This document shows positions 7,065 through 13,600 of a stretch of 31,947 nt of DNA, piece after piece; within the stretch, counting starts at the first letter, position 1; every line of letters starts with the position of its first letter. The position numbers and the translations under genes are program-made. Source of the DNA: Solirubrobacterales bacterium (GTDB lineage Bacteria > Actinomycetota > Thermoleophilia > Solirubrobacterales > 70-9); contig JASLIG010000121.1 in NCBI GenBank assembly GCA_030152805.1, forward strand, positions 1 through 31,947, given 5' to 3'. The notes under the pieces are model-generated. The model had not been told where the DNA came from. It searched no databases and saw only the letters and a list, made by a program, of their open reading frames with translations.

Positions 7065-8069
7065 CTACCTCGTCGAGAGTGTGTATTTGCGCATCGAACG
7101 GCGGGCGACGTAGCCGGCGAAGGAAAGGAAGGCGCTGGAGATCAGGAGGATCGCGGCGAAGGCGTAGATCGTCTGGCCGGAAGGCTTGACCGAGAGCTCG
7201 TCGGCGTGGTCGACGATCGCCGCGGCAAAGGTGAGCGCCGGCTCGAAGAAGAAGGTGACGCCGTCGAGCGGGTTGGGCGCGAACGCGTGCGAGCCCGAGA
7301 CCATCGAGAGCATGATCGCCTCGCCAAGGGCGCGAGCGGTCGCCAGCACGGCTGCGGCGACGATCGCGGGGCGGGCCGCCCGCAGGCCGACGGTGCGCAG
7401 AGCGCGCCAGCGGTTGACGCCGAGCGCGGCGGCGCCCTCGGTCCAGCCGCGCGGCACCGAGCGCAGGGCGTCGGTGACGATCGCGGTCATGATCGGCGAG
7501 ATCATCACCGTCAGCACCAGCACGCCGACGATCAGGCCGGTGCCGTCGAGCTGGATGACGAACTGCACCGATTCCTTTTCGGCGCCAGAGATGACGTCGT
7601 TGCCGACGAACGGGACGAGGACGAGCAGGGCGATCAGGCCGTAGATCACCGAGGGGACGGCGGCGAGCAGGCGGATCACCGGCTGCAGGACCGAGGCCAG
7701 CCAGGGCGGCGCGAACTCGACGATGAACATCGAGGAGAGCAGCGAGATCGCGGTGCCGAGCAAAACCGCGCCGAAGGTGATCAGGGCCGTCGAGTAGAGC
7801 AGCGGCCAGGCGTGCAGCGTATAGACGTAGTCGTCGGGATTGGCCGGCGAGTTGAAGATGTCGGTCAGCTGCTGGTCGACCTCGCCGCCGCCGCCGAACC
7901 AAGCCAGGCCGTTGTGGGAGAAGGACGGCCACGCCTTCGAGAAGACGAAGACGATCATGAAGGCGATCAGCAACAGCACCCCAGCGGAAAGCGCACCGAG
8001 CAGGAGCTCGGTGCGCCGATCCGTGCGGTCACCCGGCTGCCCCTCGGCTGCCGGGCTGGGACTCCTCAC
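7065..8069 (-). CDS. pstC: Phosphate ABC transporter permease PstC
   Basis: I use the GTG at 8067-8069, giving 334 residues. It shares one base with the pstS stop (TAGTG). A longer in-frame start at 8141 would lie inside pstS and adds an unconvincing Arg-rich leader. Membrane helix 1 is at about 22-45. A periplasm-facing loop mentions FNSPANPDD, and the permease core runs from about 90, with LLAAVPSVIYGLIALLVLVP and the EAA-type loop WTEGAAALGVNRWRALRTV. It forms the transport channel with PstA. The family assignment is firm. Confidence 0.96.
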   Translation of the reverse strand: MRSPSPAAEGQPGDRTDRRTELLLGALSAGVLLLIAFMIVFVFSKAWPSFSHNGLAWFGGGGEVDQQLTDIFNSPANPDDYVYTLHAWPLLYSTALITFGAVLLGTAISLLSSMFIVEFAPPWLASVLQPVIRLLAAVPSVIYGLIALLVLVPFVGNDVISGAEKESVQFVIQLDGTGLIVGVLVLTVMISPIMTAIVTDALRSVPRGWTEGAAALGVNRWRALRTVGLRAARPAIVAAAVLATARALGEAIMLSMVSGSHAFAPNPLDGVTFFFEPALTFAAAIVDHADELSVKPSGQTIYAFAAILLISSAFLSFAGYVARRSMRKYTLSTR

Positions 8070-8881
8070 TAGTGGAGCGGCACCCAGTCGGTACCGACGA
8101 TCGCGGCCGCCGCCGCGCTGTGCGTGATCCACGAGATCCACGCCTTGGCGGCTCCCTTGGGAGCGCCGCGCGTGACCATGTAGAAGTTACGCTCGCCGCC
8201 GTACTGGCCCGACTTGGCATTGCGCAGTGTGCAGGGAACGCCCTGGTACGGAATCGCGTGCACGCCCTGGGTGAAGAAAAGCGAGACGTAGCCGACCGCC
8301 CCCGGGTCGGACTTGACCAGCTGCTGGACAAGGCCGTTCGAGGTCTTCTGGCTGGCGCCGCTGAAGACCCTGGTCGACCCCATGAAGATGCGCTGGAAGG
8401 CGTCCTGGGTACCGGAGCCGGGAGTACGGACGGCGACGTCGATCGTGCCGCGTTGGGTGGCGCCGGGGACGCTGCTCCAGGTGCGCACGCCGCCGCCGAA
8501 GACCGCCGCGACGCCAGCCTGGTCGATGGTCGGGATCGGGTTGGCGTTGTTGGTGATGATGCAGACCGCGTCGCGGGCGATCTTGGTGAAGACGAGGCCG
8601 CCGGGATCGCTCGGCTTGGGATCGCGAGAGGAGTTGCCGATCGTCACCCGGCCGGCTGCTGCATCGGCAACGCCGATGTCGGACCCTCCCTGGAGGAGCT
8701 TGAAGTTGACGCAGTGCCCACAGACGCTGAGGTACTTTTTCGCCAGCAGCGATGCCAGCGGGGCAACTGAGGTCGAGCCACTCATCGTGATGGTCGGCTT
8801 CGCGGCCGCCGAGGCCGGGACAAGCAGCGCCGCGGCAAGAACCGCAGCAGCCAGCACTGTCAAAGGACGAATCGGCTTCAT
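8069..8881 (-). CDS. pstS: Phosphate-binding protein PstS
   Basis: I chose the ATG at 8879-8881 (270 residues) because it begins a clear signal peptide (MKPIRPLTVLAAAVLAAALL, cleavage near Ala27) and has GAGGAG about 12 bases upstream. The longer open frame to 9031 would run through the PHO-box region. Ligand segments match PstS: GSTS at 35-38, GGSDIG at 65-70, SSRDPK at 84-89 and R152 with SGT at 156-158. It captures phosphate outside the membrane and hands it to PstCA. There is no lipobox Cys, so it is either free or held by the complex. It is the first gene of an eight-gene operon running to 1971. Confidence 0.95.
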   Translation of the reverse strand: MKPIRPLTVLAAAVLAAALLVPASAAAKPTITMSGSTSVAPLASLLAKKYLSVCGHCVNFKLLQGGSDIGVADAAAGRVTIGNSSRDPKPSDPGGLVFTKIARDAVCIITNNANPIPTIDQAGVAAVFGGGVRTWSSVPGATQRGTIDVAVRTPGSGTQDAFQRIFMGSTRVFSGASQKTSNGLVQQLVKSDPGAVGYVSLFFTQGVHAIPYQGVPCTLRNAKSGQYGGERNFYMVTRGAPKGAAKAWISWITHSAAAAAIVGTDWVPLH

Positions 8882-8952
8882 AGGGATCGCTCGCTCCTCA
8901 CATTCGGCAGGATTTAGACCAACCAGAGTCTCGATTCGGTCATTTGTCGATA

Positions 8953-8992
8953 AGTGAACGCGGCGTAACCGATTGGATAAGAACTGGTTAAC
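8953..8992 (-). promoter_or_regulatory. Four-unit PHO-box-like array facing pstS
   Basis: Read on the minus strand, four seven-base units start exactly 11 bases apart at 8992, 8981, 8970 and 8959: GTTAACC, CTTATCC, GGTTACG and GTTCACT. The outer two match the Streptomyces PhoP consensus GTTCACC at six of seven bases and the inner two at four of seven. The array ends about 72 bases before the pstS start. This fits phosphate-starvation activation of pst. Confidence 0.65.
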
Positions 8993-9011
8993 GGGGCCAT
9001 CGCGCCAACTC

Positions 9012-9051
9012 TTTAACCAAATCTTTTCCACTTCGATACAGGGAGTTCACC
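9012..9051 (+). promoter_or_regulatory. Four-unit PHO-box-like array facing the winged-helix gene
   Basis: On the plus strand, units start 11 bases apart at 9012, 9023, 9034 and 9045: TTTAACC, CTTTTCC, CGATACA and GTTCACC. The last is a perfect consensus and the third is poor. It lies 36 bases before the ATG at 9087 and 20 bases from the oppositely oriented pstS array. Confidence 0.6.
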
Positions 9052-9086
9052 TGAGGCGCCAGCTGGGGCGGTGATGCTTCAGCCCG

Positions 9087-9449
9087 ATGCTCCTGGAGCC
9101 CCCTGCCCCGGCATCGTCCGGGGGTCGATACCGAGTTGGCAACGCCGAGGTGCGGCCGGCGGAGCTCCAGGTGCTGATCGAAGGGCGTCGCACCGGCTTC
9201 ACCGTGCGCGAGTTCGAGCTCTTCGCCCTGCTCGCCGAGCGCCCCGACACCGTCATCCAGCGCCCCGAGATCTACACGGCGATCTGGGGTGGCGAGATGC
9301 CGCGCCGCAACCGCTCGGTCGACGTGCTCGTCCGCAAGGTGCGCGGCAAGCTCGAAGCGACCGCTCCCAATTGGCGCTACATCCACACCCACTTCGGGAT
9401 CGGCTACCGGCTTACGCCCGAACGGGTGGAAGGGCCGGAAGGCGCCTAA
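9087..9449 (+). CDS. Receiver-less PhoB/OmpR-type winged-helix DNA-binding protein
   Basis: The 120-residue protein is almost entirely one effector domain of the PhoB/OmpR class: an N-terminal beta sheet (about 15-35), the recognition region FTVREFELFALLAERP, and the end motif RSVDVLVRKVRGKLE followed by YIHTHFGIGYRL. A stop codon in frame at 9072 rules out a longer start, so no receiver domain was cut away here. Response regulators normally carry about 120 residues of receiver domain first. The gene is divergent from pstS with its own PHO-like array, so it is a strong candidate regulator of the pst genes. No sensor kinase is visible in the window. The binding site upstream of the ATG is weak. 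Confidence 0.85.
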   Translation: MLLEPPAPASSGGRYRVGNAEVRPAELQVLIEGRRTGFTVREFELFALLAERPDTVIQRPEIYTAIWGGEMPRRNRSVDVLVRKVRGKLEATAPNWRYIHTHFGIGYRLTPERVEGPEGA

Positions 9450-9498
9450 AGCGCTCCAGGCCCCTTACCTCTAGATGTTTGATTCCACGATCCCCGGC

Positions 9499-9646
9499 GA
9501 GGGAGACCGGCCGTCCTGCGGTCGAATTGACACCCCACGCGCGAAGCGCGTGGGGTGGATGCAGAGCGCGGCCTGCGGCCACGCGGACATCGGATTGCAT
9601 TTCCGCCGCTTCGCGACATTCACCCGCAGGACGGCCGGTCTCCCTC
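9499..9646 (-). repeat. Long-stem structured element, copy 1 (inverted)
   Basis: Perfect 23-base inverted arms (9499-9521 and 9624-9646) close the element. Inside are a 12-base-pair stem with GAA loop (9531-9557) beginning CACCCCA, a second hairpin (9566-9584) with one C-A mismatch, and an unpaired block (9591-9621). The block and the CACCCCA/TGGGGTGTCAATTC segments match copy 2 exactly when read from the minus strand, while the outer arms share only a short CTGCGG. It may be a structured RNA, a REP/MITE-like mobile repeat, or both. Confidence 0.8.
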
Positions 9647-9682
9647 CTAGGCGATCGCCGGCACGGTCGGGCTGCGAGGCGA

Positions 9683-9717
9683 CCTCAGGGTTCTCGAGCT
9701 TGTGAGAGACCCTGAGG
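9683..9717. terminator. Hairpin between the two structured elements
   Basis: CCTCAGGGT (9683-9691) pairs with ACCCTGAGG (9709-9717); TCTC and GAGA add an extension with a one-base bulge. No T-run is present. It may end transcripts from the winged-helix gene. Confidence 0.45.
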
Positions 9718-9766
9718 CCGAGCAAGGCGCTTCAAGGTCAGCTCGAAGCTCGGGTGGCCTTTGACG

Positions 9767-9906
9767 GGATGGCGGGTGCGCCTCTGCGGGAATGTCGCGA
9801 AGCGGCGGAAATGCAATCCGGCTCCTGCGCGGCGAAGCCGCGCAGCAGATTCACCCCAGCGCGCAGCGCTGGGGTGTCAATTCCCGCAGAGGCGCACCCG
9901 CCATCC
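9767..9906 (+). repeat. Long-stem structured element, copy 2
   Basis: A perfect 27-base-pair outer stem (9767-9793 with 9880-9906) encloses a 31-base block (9790-9820) identical to copy 1, a nine-base-pair hairpin with GAA loop (9825-9845), and an 11-base-pair hairpin (9852-9876) followed by TGTCAATTC. The domain order is the same as in the inverted copy 1. The element lies just past the stop of the six-gene operon. Confidence 0.8.
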
Positions 9907-9952
9907 ACCCAATCCTGCCTGGGTATGGGCGGGTCGGGCGTGGATCGATCGG

Positions 9953-10684
9953 CTAGTCGCCGAACTTCTGGCCCTGGGATCCCTTGGCGTAGGCGCAGCG
10001 GAAGTTCTCGGCGGCGCTGACCGGCTCACCGCCGGCGAAGCCGCCGGCGTTGTGATTGTCGTAGACGGTGACGTAGTCGAGCGTGTCGGGCATCGGCACG
10101 GCCGGCATCGGAGCGGGGTCCGGTTCCCCGAGCGAGGTGTTGCCGCGCGAGCCGGCGGTGACCCCCTCCGAACCGGCGGCGTCCGAACCGGCGGCGGTCG
10201 TGAAGAGATCCGCGCTCATCTCGCGTTTGTCCCTGATCCCGTTTTTTGCGCTCTGGAATTCGTCGCGACCGGAGGTCGTCGAGTTGTCATCGATGGTGCT
10301 CTGCAGCTTGGCTCGGGCCGCGGCCCCGATCAGTTGGGCGGCGCTCGGCAGCCAACCGCCCTCCTTGACGCAGGTCTTCGCCGCGTAGACGTAGTTGTTC
10401 TTGCCGATGTCCTTCGGCGGCACCGGGTGCAGGCCGGATTCCAGGCACCAGGTACCGAGGTCGACCGCGTCGGGGATCGGGCAGCTCAGCTTCAGCTTCT
10501 CGAGCCGGCCGTTGAGCCTGGCGATCTTCTTGTTCAGCGACTTGCCGCTGGCGCTGGCCCCGTCCTTCGCCGGCGCCCCACCCACCATCGAGAAGACGAG
10601 TGCGATCAGCGCCAGGACGATCGCGACCACCGCCAAGGGGTCACGCCCTCCGTGCGCGCGGGGGGGTGTCGGGACTTCGCTCAT
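9953..10684 (-). CDS. Membrane-anchored protein, last gene of the six-gene operon
   Basis: This 243-residue protein starts at ATG 10682-10684, overlapping the upstream stop as ATGA. A short Pro-rich N-terminus precedes a membrane segment (about 17-36), a Lys/Leu-rich helix that may be a coiled coil (about 47-67), and an external domain with Cys at SCPIPD, GTWCLE, AKTC and FRCAYA. The Cys could form two disulfides. The W-LPSAAQLIGAA segment resembles small domains seen in other actinobacterial exported proteins, but I cannot name the family. The order in the operon suggests a shared surface role. Confidence 0.8.
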   Translation of the reverse strand: MSEVPTPPRAHGGRDPLAVVAIVLALIALVFSMVGGAPAKDGASASGKSLNKKIARLNGRLEKLKLSCPIPDAVDLGTWCLESGLHPVPPKDIGKNNYVYAAKTCVKEGGWLPSAAQLIGAAARAKLQSTIDDNSTTSGRDEFQSAKNGIRDKREMSADLFTTAAGSDAAGSEGVTAGSRGNTSLGEPDPAPMPAVPMPDTLDYVTVYDNHNAGGFAGGEPVSAAENFRCAYAKGSQGQKFGD

Positions 10685-13600
10685 CGGGGCCTCCTCGGGC
10701 TGTTTGTGAGTGCGTAGGAGATTTCGTGACCGCGGCGGCGGCCGCGCGGGCGCAGGCCGGCCGCGGCGATCGCCGCGATCAGGACCAGCGCCGGCAAGGT
10801 GTAGATCATGGCGTTGCTGCCGCTATCGCCCTTTGGCGCGGCGGCAACCGCGGCGGGTGGGCGGCCCGGGAGACGCTCCGCGACGGCGGCACTGGAGTGC
10901 TCGACCGCCTCCTCCTCCTCTTCTTCTTTCTCCTGCACGTAGGAGCTGCCGCTGGGGGGAGTCGGCTGAAGCAGCAGCGGCGGTGGCGGTGGCACGATCG
11001 GGACGAGGGGCGTCGCCAGCTGCGCCGGCGTGGAGAAGAAGACCGGCGGCACCACGGGCGGCGGCGTCTGGTGAACGACCGGAGCCGGCGTCGCGGCGGG
11101 CACGACGGGCGGCGGTGGCGGGGGGATCGTCGGCGGGTTCTGGAACGTGGGCGGCGGCTCGCTGGCGGGCGGCGGCGCGACCGGGCTGGGGCTGCTCGCG
11201 ACCGTGCGGTTGCGCAGCGGCGTCGTCCCGCAGGGTCGCTGCGCGGTCCCGCCCAGGACCTTGACCTTCTGCGAGTAGGAGAGCCCGCCAGCGGTGACCG
11301 TGACGACCGTGGTGCCTTCGTTGAAGGGGCAGAGCAACCCGGAGTGGGGATCGAGAACCGGCCTGTTGTTGACGAGCAGCACGTTGCGCGGATTCAGCGA
11401 GCGCGGGTCGTGGGCGACGAAGTCGGCGATGTCGGGCTCCGAGGAGGAGAAGGTGTATTCGGGGAAGATCCCGGTGGCGCAGCGCCCGCCCTGGCATTCG
11501 GCCGGGATCGGCACGTACGGTTCGGGCCTGGCCACTTCGCAGGTCGTCGGCGCGGTGGCGCCGGCGCAGCTCGTTCCGGCCAGCGGGCGGCGGGCGAGGC
11601 CGCGGAAGAGGGCCTGTTTGGAGCGGCGCAGCAGCGTGCCGTCGGTCGGGTCGAGGGCGAGGGCGCCGACATTGGGGATCAGGCGCACGGCGACCGGCGC
11701 GACGTTCGTTTTCGGATCCCGGCGCGCGACGTCGACCGAGCCGAGCAGGAAGCCCGAGGCGCCGACGAAGTCCTTTTCGGTCTGTCGCGGCGATTCGACG
11801 TAGCCGAGCGTGCCGCTGCCGAACGCCGGGATCGAGGCGCCACCCGAATTGAGGTTGTAGGTGCGGTTCTGTTCGGGATAGTCGAAGAAGTAGGCGGATG
11901 CGGCCGCGCCACCAGGCGAGCAACCGGGAACGGCCGCCCCGAGCAGCACCGGCACCACCTGGGCGGAATCGGCGGCGGCATTGGGGGCGCGCCGGCCAAG
12001 GTCGCGCTCGCCGACGACTATCGCCGGGTAGCCGAGCGCACCCGCGCCGGCAAGCTGCCCGGCGAGCCAACAGGTCTGCGGTTCCCCCAGCGAGGGCAGC
12101 GAGTAGTCGAGGACGATCACCCGCACCCCCCCCTCGGCGCCCCCCGAGTCGAAGGAGTAGTAGTGCTGCCCCGGCCCCGACTGTGAGACCGGTCCGATCC
12201 CCGGGCCTGGGGGCGACGCGCCGAAGGGGGCGCCGAAGCCGGAGAAGGCGCTGCCGAAGGTCGCGAGCGAGCCGGCGGCATCGAGGTCTGATCCGGACGC
12301 GGCGGCGAAGACCGGCAGACCGCCCGCGGCGGCGGCGAGCCGGCGCGCGTAGGCGTTCTCCTCGCGGGTGAAGGCCTGGCCGCTGAGCGTCTGCGAGAGG
12401 CGTTGGCCACCACCCGGGTCGGCAACCCCCTGCCCGGTGTAGAGGAAGGCCCGCAGCCGCGGGATGCCCGCCGCTTTGCCGACGCTCGCCTTGAGCCAGC
12501 GATCGGGCCCAATCCCGACGCCGGTCATGTCGGCGCAGGGGCCGGCGCACTGATCGCCGCCGCCGAAGGCGAAGGTCGCCACCCCTGCCCCGGCCGTGAC
12601 CGGCGCTCCGGTGGCGTTGGCCGGCGGCGAAGCGGAGGCGCCGTAGCGCTGCACGCCCGCGGTCTGCAGCGCTTCGCCGCGGAACTGGACCAGGGCCCCC
12701 GTTTCGCCACCCACGGCCCAGCCCTGGCTGCCGTCGGGGGAGATCAGCAGCGCCAGCACCGGATCGGGGTGCTGCGCCAGGTCATAGGCTTCCTGCCCCG
12801 CGATCCTCTCCGGCAGCGGGTAAGCCTGGCGCTGTTCGTCGCGCCAACCGCCAGCGGTTTGGCGCGTCACAAGACCGGTTCCCGGTAGCGGGTAGGGATC
12901 GGTGAGCAGCGGCGGCTGGCCCGGCGGCGGCTGGGCGAAGACCTGTTCCTGGTCGGTGCCGAGGTCCTTGCCGCCCTGTGCTTCCACGCCGACGGGCGCC
13001 ACAGCCGCGATCGCCCGCACCTGGCCGGCTTCGCGGACCGCCGCCAGCGCCACCGGGTAGCCGGGCGAGCCGCCGGCCGCGGCCTGCCAGGCTGCGCCGG
13101 GAGCCGGACGCTCGATCACGACTCCGCCCGCGGCGCCGCCTTCGCCGGAGGCGAGCGAGGCGATCGCGGCGGCGCCATCGGGAAGGCCGGCGACCCGCTG
13201 TGGGACGGCCCCGCCCAGAGCCGCGTCGGCGGCATCGTCGACCCGCCAGCCGGAGCCGTCGTTGGCGATCACACCACCCTCATAGACGGCGCCACTGTTG
13301 GTCAGAACCGGGATCTTCCAGGTCGCCAACGCTTGGCTCCCCGCGAAGGCGATCGAGCTGAAGTTGGCTTCGGCGGGGACGCCGGGGGGCAGCGCTTCGG
13401 CTTTCCATTCGCGCCCGTAGGCGAGCAGCAGGCCCTGCTTGCCGACCGCGTAGCCGCGGCTGGGGCGACTTGGGTCGAAGGCGACGCCGGTGAAATTGGC
13501 GCGAGCGAGGTTGGGCGGCTCGGCCGGATCGGGCTGCCAGAGGCCGGTTTCCCGCCGCCAGAGCCACATCTGCGCGTTGTCGCCGACCGCGTAGGCGCGT

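Larger units (their letters stand above)
9450..9952. other. Non-coding region between convergent genes
   Basis: This 503-base interval separates the winged-helix gene from the 3' end of the six-gene operon. I see no credible gene in it. It contains two copies of a structured element (9499-9646 and 9767-9906), a separate hairpin between them (9683-9717), and a weak five-base-pair stem ACCCA/TGGGT just before the operon stop. Confidence 0.8.

Noticed and set aside
8882..9031. An upstream start for PstS at 9031 giving 320 residues
   Set aside because: It would translate through the PHO-like array and place the signal peptide 50 residues in. The ATG at 8879-8881 has both a binding site and a signal peptide.
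9071..9120. A frameshifted receiver domain upstream of the winged-helix protein
   Set aside because: The space before it is the PHO-array promoter region and pstS; no receiver-like sequence occurs in any frame.
9499..9906. A retron-like or CRISPR-like interpretation of the paired long hairpins
   Set aside because: No reverse transcriptase or cas gene is in the window, only two copies exist here, and they are inverted rather than in regular direct array with spacers.
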